A stretch of DNA of 64,000 bases, from the NCBI RefSeq assembly GCF_022682495.2, contig NC_071397.1, positions 26,241,427 through 26,305,426 of the forward strand. The letters are read 5' to 3'. This DNA comes from Desmodus rotundus (lineage: Eukaryota > Chordata > Mammalia > Chiroptera > Phyllostomidae). Made by a program: the position numbers and the translations under genes. The notes under the pieces were generated by a model. That model made no database searches and had not been told where the DNA came from. It saw only the letters and a list, made by a program, of their open reading frames with translations. This document shows positions 23,993 to 35,573 of this stretch, piece by piece (positions within the stretch are counted from its first letter, which is position 1; every line of letters begins with the position of its first letter).

Positions 23993-25110
23993 GGTAGTCC
24001 AGGCTTATATGGTGGGATATTATTCATTCCCTGTATAATCTTTTCAGATTCGTCATTACAAGACTCCTGATGACATAAAATAAAATTCTAATCATAGCTT
24101 CTTTGGGAGTCTCTCAACTAATGGAACTACAAATGGATTTGGAATGAGATACGGAGATATGCTTTACAAATATGTAATCCACTCACCAGAATAGCACAGC
24201 ACTGGAGCAGTAATGAGGAAGAGGCTTTAGCTTACTGCAGATAATATGGTAAAGTTCTACACCAAATACTAGACAGTTGGTTATACATGTGTCCACTTCC
24301 CACCCCTAGTCAGGTACTCTGTTACTAAATCCATTCAGATGCTGTCAGAGCTCAGCCCAGGGTAGAGAAGGGGGCTGAGAATTGTGCGTGAGGATGGTAA
24401 TCCTGGAACGTGTAAGCCACGTTAGGAAACTGAACTGGTGTCAGTGGCAAAAAGAGTCGGTGAAGAAGCATGCCCAGAAGTGCAAGAACAGTTTTGAGTA
24501 CACAATAACAAGGTACAGACGAGAACAATGGGTTATCTCAGATGGTCTCGCATAATAACTGAGCTCTGAAAGGAAAAGTGGGTCCAGACACATTACAGAA
24601 AAATGCAAACTATATGATCTCCCAACACACACTAAATATTAGCTAAAAGCTGTGTGTCAGTGCTTTTACAGATTTTTAGATATAATAAAGTATTCCACCA
24701 GAAAGCCTATATATGTAAAGTTGTGCCTAAGAAAATACCTAAACTCATTTCTCTTGATTCAAAGATGAATAAACCAGAAATAGACTAAAGTAGCACTTAA
24801 AAAAACTGCAACACAAAAAACTGAGAAAAACTACACACTCCAAGGCAAAAGCAAATTTCTGGCAATAGTTGTAGAAAGTAGAAGTAATTACATTATATTT
24901 ATTTGTTGATATCTTCTTCACTAGTTAACTAAAATGTATTGAATTACTAAGAAGTTCTTGACATCGTAGAACACACCCAGGAAGACAGGCTAAATGTCAG
25001 ACTTTGTGGGGCTTACTGTTTTAGATTTCAGTAAGCTCTAGGAAAATAAGATATAACCATAGGAAACACGTAGTGAAGATATGCTAAGTTTAAAAAATGG
25101 AAATAAAATA
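23993..25110. other. Unassigned non-coding DNA
   Basis: No feature that I can name. Frames here are short and lack domains. Confidence 0.5.
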
Positions 25111-25955
25111 TCTAGTTTCAGGCAGTAAAGTGAACTATGAACTGTAGTACTAGCAAAATGGTAGTAGAAGAAGTTCCAGCCCTCACACCCCCATAGAACA
25201 CCAATTTTAATAACCTATGGATGAAAGTACCATATGGAAGAGGTATTTGGAAGAAGAACCTCAGTGGAGGAAAAAAAAAAATCTGAGACTAGACACATTG
25301 AAGATATCAAGAAGCTTCTCTTGGTTAGTGATTTCTCCCAGGGTATGATCGGGTTGGAGAAGTGACTGCCCAGCTTTCCAAGTCCTAAGGGATGTTGCCC
25401 ACAAGGCCCACTTCTGTCTCACCACATCAAACACTGAGGGGATCTGCGCAGCTTAATTTTCTGAGAAGTCTAGTAGGAAAAAAAGGGTCACAGTAAACAG
25501 CATATGATTCTCAACAAACAGGCTCAGATCCTATTAACTGACTCACAGACTCCACCAAGATGCCTGTGCAAAAATTTCATAGGACTCACCTGAGAATCCC
25601 CACAGCCAGCCTATGAACACCCCCATCACTCTACCTGTACCCCTGTAGCAGGCACGCTACGCCATGGTCTGCCACAGTTGCATAAGTGCAATCTCCATAG
25701 CTGACATGTGTGAGCTCTTTCAGAGAACACGCAGATAGTAGCAGCCAGTTCAACATTGCAGCGGTGGGAGAAGATGCACAACCCCAAACACTTCAAGGCA
25801 TTGATCCTGGGAAAATAAATGGGAGGCTCTCGGAACCAGACCTGACTTTGTGAGATGGACAAATGGCACACAATCCTAAGACTTCCTCCACAAGACAAAA
25901 CAAGAGCGGCAGAGCCGGCACACCCATAGAAAAGGTCTGAAAGTGTTTTGTTTTG
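25111..25955. other. GC-richer block, possibly an old retroelement 5' region
   Basis: It starts near AGCAAAATGGTAGTAGAAGA and continues with CCAGCCCTCACACCCCCATAG, wording like the 5' UTR of old L1-type elements. It runs directly into an L1 3' UTR remnant at about 25960. A 130-codon minus-strand frame (25626-26018) has no recognisable domain. Assignment is tentative. Confidence 0.3.
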
Positions 25956-26227
25956 TTTGCTTATTTTGTTTGTTAGATTCCACATATAAGTGAAATAATA
26001 TGATAATATGATAGCCATCAGATGAAAGCTAGACTGGAGGGAGGGATGAAAAGGTGAGAAGGATTAAGAAATACAATTTGCCGGTTACAAAAAGAGTCAC
26101 AGCATAGGGGATGTAGTAAATAACTTTGTAATAACTATGTATGTTGTTAGATGGGTACTAGACTTAGCGGGGTAATTCTTTGTAAGGTGTACAAATGTCT
26201 AATCACAACATTGTACTCCTAAAACCA
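25956..26227 (+). mobile_element. Old LINE-1 3' UTR (L1MA-like), first part
   Basis: ATTCCACATATAAGTGAAAT, then AGCATAGGGGATGTAGTAAA, then TGTTAGATGGGTACTAGACT and TTTGTAAGGTGTACAAATGT match the 3' UTR of eutherian L1MA elements in order. The sequence breaks at 26227 where the mariner inserted and resumes at 26776 with ATATGACATGGTATGTCAAC. The same stretch, uninterrupted, occurs at 42550-42740. Confidence 0.8.
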
Positions 26228-26775
26228 TTGGGTTGGCCAAAAAGTTTGCTATTTTTTTCCCATAAAATAAGACACATTTTTTTTTATTTCACCAGTAACT
26301 TTATTAATTTTGAGTATGTTGGCTACCTCCTGCTATTGACCTCCAGTGGGTAAAGGCCAGGGGTGCCAGTAAATGTCTTCCAATGTATAAGAGAGCCCCA
26401 CAGCAAAGGGTTATTTGGCCAAAATGTCAATAGTACCAAGAAATTTTGCAAACCACTTTTGACACATTCGATCAGTAACAGCACATTCTCCATACACTGC
26501 ACAAATCTTTTTTATGTGTTTTAGTTGCATTTTTATCTTTCTTGAAATAGTAAAACATGATACGCCAAAATGCTGCATATTTTATTCCATCTTCAATATT
26601 AAAATGGCTGCACAAAAATTCACCAATTTTAACAAATTTTTTTAAATGCACACTGATATGACAGCTGTCACAACACAATCTAACAAAATTGTTTTTTGAA
26701 TGAATTTAAAGACAACTAAGTGCTACCAGAAACATTGTACAGAAAAAAATATAATGGACTTTTTAGCCGGCCCAA
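26228..26775 (-). mobile_element. Internally deleted mariner transposon nested in an L1 tail
   Basis: A 548-bp element with inverted ends: TTGGGTTGGCCAAAAAGTTT on the left, and TTGGGCCGGCTAAAAAGTCC on the minus strand from the right end. These are ends of the common mammalian mariner type and differ from those of the copies at 3897 and 27463. A TA follows the right end (26776-26777); the left TA has become CA. On the minus strand FYYFKKDKNATKTHKKDLC (about 26560-26505) matches a mariner transposase N-terminus; most of the catalytic part is missing. Non-functional. Confidence 0.85.
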
Positions 26776-26815
26776 TAATATGACATGGTATGTCAACTGT
26801 AATTGGATTTTGTTT
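26776..26815 (+). mobile_element. Old LINE-1 3' UTR (L1MA-like), resumed after the mariner
   Basis: ATATGACATGGTATGTCAAC followed by TGTAATTGGATTTT completes the L1 3' terminus interrupted at 26227. The join reproduces the order seen at 42700-42720, which confirms the mariner boundaries. Confidence 0.75.
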
Positions 26816-26992
26816 AATTTAAATTTTATTTTTAAGTATATTTATTAATTTTAGAGAGAAGGAGGAAGAGAGAGAGAGAGGAAGAGAGAAAGAAGGGAGA
26901 AACATTTATGTGAAAGAGAAACATTAATTGGTTGCCTCCAATACAAGACCTGACCGGGGATTGAACCTGCAAACTAGGTATATGTCCTGACA
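26816..26992 (-). mobile_element. Diverged tRNA-derived SINE, minus strand
   Basis: TTTATTAATTTTAGAGAGAA leads into a (GA)n segment (26870-26895). GAGAAACATTAATTGGTTGC follows, then GACCGGGGATTGAACCTGCAA, which contains the reverse of a tRNA B box. It is shorter and more diverged than the young Ves copies and probably older. Confidence 0.7.
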
Positions 26993-27462
26993 AAATGTGT
27001 AGAATTTAAGTGAGAAAAAATTACCTCTGGAATTTATCTATATTTTTAAAATAAATATATTACCTAATTGATATTTTCTGTGACTTTAAAGTAAAGTTCT
27101 GCAATCCAAGGAAGTGGGAAAAGAGGCAATGTTATGTTTAAGAATTTGGTTTCAGATTCAGTGTTCTGGTTTCAGTTCCATTCAACCACTTACTAGCTTT
27201 ATTTCCTTGAGAAGGTTACTATATATCTCTTACTTAAGTGAAACTACAAATGGTTGTTGTGAAGATTAAATGAAGTAGTGTGGAACAAGCAATAATCATA
27301 TTGCTGCACAGAATGACAGCCTAAAAATATTAGAGACACTCTTCAATACACTATGTGCACAATCTGTTTTTTTTCATATTTAAAGTATATTGACTTTCAA
27401 GTTGTCAACAATAAAAATAATGTATTAATTCATTCAACAAATATGCATTAAATACCTACATA
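26993..27462. other. Unassigned AT-rich non-coding DNA
   Basis: Nothing recognisable except a possible decayed MIR-like phrase (TTAAATGAAGTAGTGTGGAA) near 27268. Confidence 0.5.
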
Positions 27463-28130
27463 CAAGGTCTGTCCAGAAGTTATTCAGCCATGTAACATGA
27501 AAAATAGAGACATTTACTGAAGATACAAGAGACAAGAAACAATGTAGAAAGGACAATGATGCCTCAATCCCCTTCAAAGTAGGCACCTTGAGACCCCACA
27601 CAGTTCTCCCAATCGCCATCAGCTGCACCATCATATTTTCCTGAATCTCATCACCAATCTGAAATATGTTCCCTTTCAAAGGTGATTTTAGTTTTGAGAA
27701 AAGCCAGAAATCGCAAGGTGCCAAACCTGGGCTATAGTAGGCTGAGTCACTTCAGTGATGTGATGTTTCACCAAAAAACTCTACACAAGATGTGATGTAT
27801 GAGCAGGCACATTGTCATGATGAAGCTGCCAATCACCAGTTGCCCATAGCTGTGGCCTTCTGAATCATCCAAATAGTTTCCATACAGAAGTGTTCAAGCT
27901 TAAGGCAAAACTTGATGCAGATTTCTTGTTCTACTTGCTCAGTTATTTTGAATGCAACAGCCACACAGTACACATGCTCACTCTGTGGTGTCTACTGCCC
28001 CCACTGGCTAGTACAGTGAAGTCATCATTGTTCAAGCAGGTGCATTTTAATGCACTTTCTTTGGCTGCCCGTTTACATTGATGCACAAACCATTCTCATT
28101 ATATGCTGGACTTTTTCTTAATAGACCTTG
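27463..28130 (-). mobile_element. Internally deleted mariner-type DNA transposon, copy 2
   Basis: A 668-bp element of the same subfamily as 3897-4577. The left end is CAAGGTCTGTCCAGAAGTTA; the right end on the minus strand is CAAGGTCTATTAAGAAAAAG. TA precedes the left end; the right TA is mutated. The two copies line up along their whole length and share the same internal junction, where the transposase N-terminal block meets the catalytic block. They therefore descend from one deleted ancestor that was mobilised in trans. Confidence 0.85.
27500..27960 (-). pseudogene. Mariner transposase remnant (N-terminus fused to C-terminus)
   Basis: The minus-strand reading gives CIKFCLKLEHFCMETIWMI and QKA (helix-turn-helix block, about 27945-27880). 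It then goes straight to a decayed DNAPAH-like block, SPGLAPCDFWLFSKLKSPLK and FQIGDEIQENM. The last block is open for 96 codons (27434-27724) and is clearly the transposase C-terminus. The second catalytic region has stops, and the first aspartate region is absent. No functional product is possible. Confidence 0.8.
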
Positions 28131-28195
28131 AGTATAGAAATCACAATTAACTGAAGAAAATCAGTAAATAGCAAAAAATAATCTTGCCCTTCCAG
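28131..28195. other. Short unassigned spacer
   Basis: Nothing recognisable between the mariner copy and the L1-like 3' end. Confidence 0.5.
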
Positions 28196-28280
28196 TATTT
28201 TATTTTATTTAAATTTTTTATTGTATATTTTTCTATTAACATTTTACTCCCTTTACCCCTCTGTCCCCTGCAATCACCAT
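28196..28280 (-). mobile_element. Possible LINE-1/HAL1 3' end fragment, minus strand
   Basis: TTTTTTATTGTATATTTTTC, TATTAACATTTTACTCCCTT and CCCCTCTGTCCCCTGC resemble the reverse complement of the G-rich L1/HAL1 3' UTR plus its A-rich tail. The region at 55968-56110 has very similar wording. It is short, so the call is tentative. Confidence 0.45.
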
Positions 28281-29161
28281 ACTATTATATTTTTATTTCT
28301 TAAGCGTTTTAAAAGTCTCTGGGAAGCACTTTCAAAATGGCATCTTAAAAACCTCCAAAGTTGTACCTTCTTCAAAAGCAATGATAACATTGGCAAAGAT
28401 TGACAAAGTAAGCTTTTAGTACTCTGGAAGTTAGTCAAAGAGAGGCTTGTAACAATCTAAGAAGCTTTTATTAAAAAAATGTAGCTACAAAAAGAAAGCA
28501 ACTGTCACAACATTTTAGGTTATCCTATTCCATCATTCCATTCTAGGCATCATAGCAGCCCAAAGGGGAAAAAAGAAAAAGCAAAAAACAAAAAAATACA
28601 GAATTATAATCACAATAGAGTTGAAAATCAGCAGCCATGCACCATCAAAGGAAACAAAACACATAATGATGCTCCACCAAAAACTCCAATCCCAGAGAAC
28701 TGTCAGCATCTGACCTATATGGAAGTTCTTCCAAAATCCCATCCACAGGACTTGTCTTGTCCTAACTGGTCTGACTTAGAGTTTGTTCACTGTAAATAAT
28801 CTTTTCTCCAGACATGTCTTGAAAATGATCGTTGGCAATTGCCTGACATTAGAGATGACTGAGGAGGTGATAACAGGACAAACAAGAGTCCTAGCCAAAA
28901 TTGTAAAGCTGGAGAATGAGATGTCCGTAGAGGACTTTGAACATCTCAGATATATTTGGGGGAATCTAGACAGCCTTATGCTAGTGCAGCGCTTTGGTTA
29001 GGTCTAGGAATTACCTGAGAAGGCTCTAATCTGTCATTTCTGTCTCACCTTGAGGCTCTGACAAGCAGGAAATAAATACTAAAGTAAAGATGAAAATGAT
29101 ACAGGGATATCTGGCCAGATCACTGGACAGATAAGGGGCCTGGTGAGTTAGAGGCAGTTAG
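28281..29161. other. Unassigned DNA with a 72-codon open frame
   Basis: The frame at 28783-29001 (MFTVNNLFSRHVLKMIVGNC...) has balanced, protein-like composition (EEVITGQTRVLAKIVKLENE) but no domain I recognise. The neighbouring sequence may be a relic of a retroelement or a processed transcript. It is noted for a homology search and not called as a gene. Confidence 0.35.
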
Positions 29162-29998
29162 GTGTGGGGGAGAGTGGCTGCATTCCCTGGGTAAAGAGTA
29201 AACAAACTAGTGGCAGCTTATGTTGCCCCAGCAACCAGGCTAACATGGTGCATGAGAACAGAAGTCCCTCCCCCAGGCAGAGACACAGAGTCTGCTCAAG
29301 GCTAGAACACGCTAGACAAAGGGAAAAGCCCTCCTAATCATTTTGGGTTCCTGATTGAAAGGGAAACCAGAGGCATGCGTACCTAAATGTTAACATGGTA
29401 GCAGGGGGAGGTACTGACCTGCCAGTGTAGCCTGGGAAAACGAATGGGATTGGGTGGGGGAGCTGGACCCTTCTGGAATGCACAGCATTTTCTGCCAGGA
29501 GATTTAAAAAGAGGGAAGGGAGAAATATGAGCCTCCTTCCTCTCCTCACTCTCCCCTCTCTCTCTCTGGGATTTGTGCATGGAGGCACAGGCCAGGACAC
29601 TCCCAGGACCTGGAGGTGCCAGGCCCCGAAGAATTAGTCCCTGCATGACCAGCTGCAGCAGTTGGCTGCTGCCTTGGGCCTCTATAGTGGGAAGCTGCAG
29701 TGTGGCTACAGCAGTGATGGCCCTGCACAGACTCCAGAGAGGGAGAGTGAGGCTGGAGAACCATTGGCTTAGCAGCCTTGGGCCACAGATAACGATGGAG
29801 GGGGATTTCTATACAGTTTTTCTCATTCTGGAGGTGGCTGGGTTTGGTCTGTGTGAGCTTGTCCTGGAACCAGGAAGTCCCCTGATTCCCCAAACTGTTT
29901 GAAATTTTAACAAAGACCTTTTTCCTTGCCCATCAACTTTTGTCTTATGCCTGGGTTTGGTGGCAGGAAGCTGAACCTTACTTTTGTTTGGTAACAAA
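29162..29998 (+). mobile_element. Probable endogenous-retrovirus LTR
   Basis: A GC-rich block inside AT-rich DNA with promoter-like and terminator-like elements in LTR order. TGTGGGGGAGAGTGGCTGC is near the start. A TATA-like GATTTAAAAAGAGG is at 29511-29524, followed by a CTCCTTCCTCTCCTCACTCTC initiator-like stretch. An AACAAA variant poly(A) signal with AAGACCTTTTTCC follows at about 29909-29925, then TTTGTCTTATGCCTGGGTTTG. No internal retroviral gene adjoins it. The overlapping frames of 74-115 codons on both strands are by-products of GC content. Confidence 0.5.
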
Positions 29999-32900
29999 AA
30001 CTGATAGAATCTTAGAGATAGTCTCCAAAACACACAGAAAACCCCTCAGAAAAGCCTAAAAGACTTTGGTTTAAGAAATTTAAGGAAACCTCTGTCCAAT
30101 AATTAGCTGATGAACATGCTCAGCAGAGACTTCAGTTGCCACACATGGCAAAGGATAGGGACTTTATAGAATGTAAGGAAGTTGCTAAACAAACAGGTAG
30201 AAGTAGTGATGAAAACAACAACTAGCAACAGAAATAACCCTTAGGGAAGGAAATGGAGAATATGATTTCAAGAGCTGCTGTATTATTGTAAATACCCACT
30301 TTTCAACAAAAACATTCAAGCTGTGCAAAAACCAGGAAAGCATGTTCTGCATATAGGAAAAAGTCAATAAGAATTGTCTTTGAAATGTCCAAATATTGGA
30401 TATACTAGAAAAAAAGATATTTAAAAAATCGGTTTACTGGAAGGATAAATAAAATTAACAATAAAGAACAGAGAGAGCAAGTGAGAGCAGGACTAACCAG
30501 GCAGCATATTTCTCCTTCCAGTATATATTATTATTGCCTTGTGGGATTCTGTACTAGGAAAACAAGTAAAGAGCAACCCATGAGAATTAAGATCTTTGTT
30601 ACAAGAAGCAAGAGCATTCCAAATGGTCCATCATGGCTACATACTTAATGGCCCGATGACTTTTATTACTTAAAGAACACGCAAACTTCAGCAACTTGCA
30701 CTTGTGAAAAAATGAAGGAAAACACTGTATAGAATCTGGAAAAACAGTGTTGAAAGCACTAGTCCCACATTAAGTTTTGTCTGTCCATAAATTTGAATAT
30801 CCTTATCTTTGGACATATTTGAAAACATTGGAAAGTGTGGTTTATGTTTCTCTTTCAGCCTCTCACTTCCCTAAGGATAAATAATAAAGATGGCAAAAAC
30901 CGACGCAGGACATATGCATCCATTTTCCCGCTCACTTGTACCTCTACTTCCCTGTACTGGCACATTCATCCGGTGTCCCTGTCCTCCATTAAGCATGCAC
31001 ACAGGAGTCACATGCTATCTTCTGCTTCCTAGAGACAAGTCAGCAGGCAATTCCTAATGTTACACACTGGTGAGGCCCCAAGAGGGTTAGAGGCAGATAT
31101 TCCTACTTACAGATGAGTCTATTTCAGACACAAACTCAACCTTATGTGAATTGTCCCAGCTCTAAATTGTAGGAATCAAGTTATTAGCAATGCAGAGAAA
31201 TGCCATTTGACCAAACAATTTTTTCTGTTACAGTATTAGTAACAAAAACCTGAGAGTTTGAACATTGTAATTCTGAATCATGCATCTATGTCTCAAATGA
31301 TTTTGTATTTAAGCAGAGAAGAGTGGGTATTATTGAAATCCAAACATTAAATCGTTGCATAAATACTTGTACTCCCTTCTCAAAATTTTTCTCATTACAC
31401 CATAAACACACAATTATTCTGGAGTTAATTTCTAACAAAAAGATTGAATATCCTTTTTAATTTACCATTACCTATTTTATCCCAAAGTAATAGGCTTGCT
31501 TGGAACTTATGGGAAAGTTAAGTTTCATTCTCTGGCTGCTGGCAAGGAAGCACATTGTCCCATTTCCTGGTAGCAACTATTTTATGGCCATAAGGACAGC
31601 CAGACTTAGGGTAAAACGAGGAGTATACATAGATCTCCCATGAGATACTAGGATCATAGGTCCCTGAACACATAACTGAACCACTGACTTAAGTGACCCT
31701 AAAATTTGTCCTCTCTCTGAACCTCCTATCACGTGTGTAATTCAGTCCCCATTGCTTAGGATCTGGAGTCAATGAAAGCAGATTGTATCTCAGCTGATTT
31801 AAAATAAGGTGATGTTTTGGGGGCCTTGAAAGCAAATGATTTTAAAATATGGAATTATAATACTTTTGAGGAAAAAGTAGATCAACAGGCAATGAGGACC
31901 TCACAGGTCCTGTCTGAAAACTTAGTTGTGAAGTACATTAGGGTGCTGCATGTTATACATTGTTTCCAGGCCGAGAGCTGATCAAGACTATAGTATTTTT
32001 GCAAATGATAGGACATTATAGAATGCTGGCATGTGCTCACAATTTCTTGTGGCCTCTGGCAAGTTGCAAATGAATGGGGTTAGTTTCGTCTGAAGGTAAC
32101 TATCTAAAAATTGAGACTAAATAAAGGACTATTTTGGTAAGAAAACTTTTCTGCCTGTGACTTCAATACAAGTTCACTGGGGTTTCTATAATTTAAAAAA
32201 TTGGGGAAGTAGGAAAAACTTGAATCTTTGATGGCATCTAAAGCAATTGAATCAACCAATAGATCCTGAATTTTGCCCTACTTTTGAACTTCCCAACTGG
32301 AGATAATGACATCATTACTTGCAAGACTTCTCTGAGATTGGGTTTCTAATCTTTCCAGGAGTAAACATCTTAATCAATACATCAAAAGGGCTTATCCGCT
32401 TGCACAGAAAAGGTTAAACATTTGGACTGACCTTCAAAATAATTAAAGGTTACAGGGTTTTTTGTGTTTTTTTCCATATTTACTTTGTATTTCCAGTAAG
32501 TCACACAATACCTAGAACACGATAACACTCAATAAATTGTTTACAGGATAAATCTGGCAAGAATTTGGCAGAGTATCAGAGCCTCAGATGAAATGTGGAG
32601 GTTCAGTATCACTGGGACATGTTAGCTAAAATGGGGTTACGTGGGGAGCTCCACAAGCCCTTCTGAGATTCTATCTATCCTCTGATGATTGGGCTGGCAG
32701 CTGGAAATGGGCCTGTGGCATTTAGAACTCATTAGTAGATGTAGTCACAGGACCAGTCAAGAAAAAAGCATGGAAATTGATTAAATGTCTGCGACATTTG
32801 TGTGATCTTCCCCTGATCTACATATTTAGTCCTACAGCTTTGGGATGCTAAGGGCCATTAATTATCCACATTAAACCTTGTTGCAAAATAGCCTCTACTG

Positions 32901-35359
32901 ACATTGTTGAATAATTAACTCTCTTGAATTAGCTGCTAGTTGCTATACACCAGATAGTACCTGGTAGCAGTTTGGCTTCTTACTAAGCACAGTCCTGAAA
33001 CCCTGCCACAGCCTGGGCCATAGTCACCACTTGCTACTGGTTTCTCCCTGTTTTTTCCACTGGGGAAAACACCACTCACTCTCACAGATGCAATCGGAAT
33101 AAAACCTAGATAAGAAAAAGTGTTCAGGGGAAAAGATATAAAAATAAGCATAGCTATAAAACAATAGAAAAGATGTAAGAATCATGCTGTACCAATTGGC
33201 ATTACTATTAATAAATAGTATAATATTTAGTGGGTCAAGCAGATGATATTATATGCAATATTGTCCCAAATTTATGAAACTGAACACCATGTCTCCCTAT
33301 GCCTCCCCGTCTCTGTATATGTGTATGTGCAAATGGGTGTAGGTATGAGTGTAGATGACTAAACTATTTCACTGAACAAGGATATCTGATGGCATGTAAT
33401 CCTAAAGTGTTTTTTGTTTGTTTTCAAATTCAGCAGGGTGAGTTATTTCTCCCTTACACTAGGAAGAGAACAATGTCAGGTACCTTACACTATAGATAAT
33501 TCAAAATTAACTCATAATCCTTTAATCAGGAATTAAAATGTCTAGCCCAACATACTAGTAAACTCTTTGAATGGTTTCATGTCATGGTTTCTTCCTTACC
33601 TTCCCTAAACTAGTTCTAACTCACATGTGAGTAAAGTATGAAGCCCATGTTCAAAAAGGGGGAGTTATATGTTTCTCTTCCTTTAATTCCTTGCTTTTCT
33701 GTTTCTCCTCCATCCAGTGTGATTCGGAACCCTCTCGAGTTGGAGCACAAGGACAGTGAAGAGGAAAGGAGGCAGGAAAGTGCTTACGTAACAAATAGTG
33801 TGAGCAGGCATCATACTTGGGAACTATGTAAACCTCATGCTCTTATGTGACAGTTGTCGTGTGTTCCTCGGAAAATCATGTACCAAAATGGAAACCTCTC
33901 ACCTTCAATTTCTTATGGCTTCTCCCTGGCTTATTGATACCTAATGTATCTGTCCTTGTGTGTCTAGTAATACCTCTAGCTGTTCTCAGGTGTGGTCTGT
34001 TCACCTTTGCTTTTAGAAAGAATCCTAGGTGGCTCTATGCTGATTCTTCACCACTCAGGAGTCCTTGAGATTCATAGGCAGCAAAAACACGCTGTTTGCT
34101 TTAATGCAGTCTGAGAGGGGAGGGTGGTGAATCCAGCCATCCAAATTTGGTTCATCCCTTCCCAACTGGGCATGTGACTTTCCTGATTTTAGATCTGAAA
34201 GGTGAGTATAGACACAGGCCTACTTCCAGAAACAAATCTCAAGTTCTCTGAGTGATTCCACTCAAGTATCATTTAGTTTAACTATGAAGAAGATGAGGAA
34301 CACCATACCACTACCCCCTTTAAAATGGTGGAAGAGCTCACAGCTCAACATAAATCAATGAATTTCTCTCTAGGGTTCTTTTCTGGGGCTTCTGAAGCTT
34401 TTTCAAAGAGTGGTTGGTTGAAGCTAGAGGAAAATTTACACAAAGTTCAAATGTAGCAGTTGATTGACAGGTTTTCTGGCGTTAACTTTTTGCAATTCCA
34501 GCACAGTGGCTTTAATTGGAATATAGTGTCAATTGTTATCAAGCCTCGGCTAAAACTAATATTATATTTGTAAATATATTTTTCAATTTTTAAGTGTATG
34601 AAATGGATATCTTCCCAAATTATCCTCACTGATATATCTGTACCTAAGTATTTTTAATTACCTTCTTTATAACCAGGTTCCTGATGCATAAAAAAACAAA
34701 TGATCACATTCAAAAGACACACAACTTTCTTTCATAGGTAGATAACAGTAAAGGTAAAGAAAAACCTTTCATAATTTTTTACTAAGACTAGGCCAATAAT
34801 CCAATAAGTTTGTGATTTTAACAGAGAAAAAATTAAACTTCAGTTTTGTATTAGTTCATTGTTGAGCTCATTTAAAAACCACTATAAATACATCCATTCA
34901 ATTTTTGCCAGTTTTACCTCATAATGTAAAATTTCTTTTCCTCAAACCTTCTGTAACTTTCTATATTTATTTAGATTTTGTCTTATTCTTTTTTTATTTC
35001 CTATTCTGGAACTACTAGTCCTTTTATTTTAGGACAAAATTACTTTCCTTTTCCTTAGTAAAAACACATCATATATTCCTTGCATATTATTCACATAAAA
35101 ACACATACCATTTTCTTCTCATATTTTCTATACAAAGTTGTTACCCTTTGCTCTTATTGTTTCTCATAGTTTTATTTTTGCTTAATGATTATAAATTGGA
35201 ACTATTTGTATCCTTTACTTTCTAGTGAAAACTGGGAAACAGTCAGTTGTGAACATGTTATCATATATTAGAATCTTGTCGGCTAGTGAATTTATAAATA
35301 CATAATTAAAAATCTTATTTATTAGGCACCTGTTTTTCATAGTATAATTTTTAATGTGG
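29999..35359. other. Unassigned non-coding DNA
   Basis: A long stretch with no recognisable exon. A short L2-like 3' end (AATACCTAGAACACGATAAC then CTCAATAAATTG, 32508-32540) is plausible. The block 31500-33160 is somewhat less AT-rich and may contain an old retroelement, but I cannot name one. Frames at 33638-34068 show no known domain. Confidence 0.45.
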
Positions 35360-35374
35360 TAAAAGACATTTATT
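35360..35374. repeat. Left target-site duplication of Ves SINE
   Basis: TAAAAGACATTTATT, matching 35574-35588 with one mismatch. Confidence 0.85.
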
Positions 35375-35573
35375 TTATTTTTTAAAGATTTTATTTATGT
35401 TTAGAGAGAGAGGAAAGAGAGGGAGAAAAATATCAATGTGTGGTTGCCTCTCACGTGGCCCCCACTGGGGACCTGGCCAGAAACCCAAGCATATGCCCCT
35501 GACTGGGAATTGAACTGGCAACCCTTTGGTTTGTGGCCAGCACTTAATCCACTGAGCTACACCACCCAGGCAG
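35375..35573 (-). mobile_element. Ves SINE, minus strand
   Basis: Reverse-complement Ves with tail (TTTAAAGATTTTATTTATG), a GAGAGAGAGGAAAGAGAGGG segment, ATCAATGTGTGGTTGCCTC, CCCACTGGGGACCTGG, a B box in reverse (GGGAATTGAACTGGC), and ACTGAGCTACACCACCCAGG at the SINE 5' end. It is flanked by a 15-bp duplication with a single mismatch. The 74-codon frame across it is not a gene. Confidence 0.95.

Noticed and set aside
29334..29902. Overlapping 87-115 codon frames on both strands
   Set aside because: They arise from the GC-rich composition of the LTR-like block, overlap one another in several frames and have no recognisable domain.
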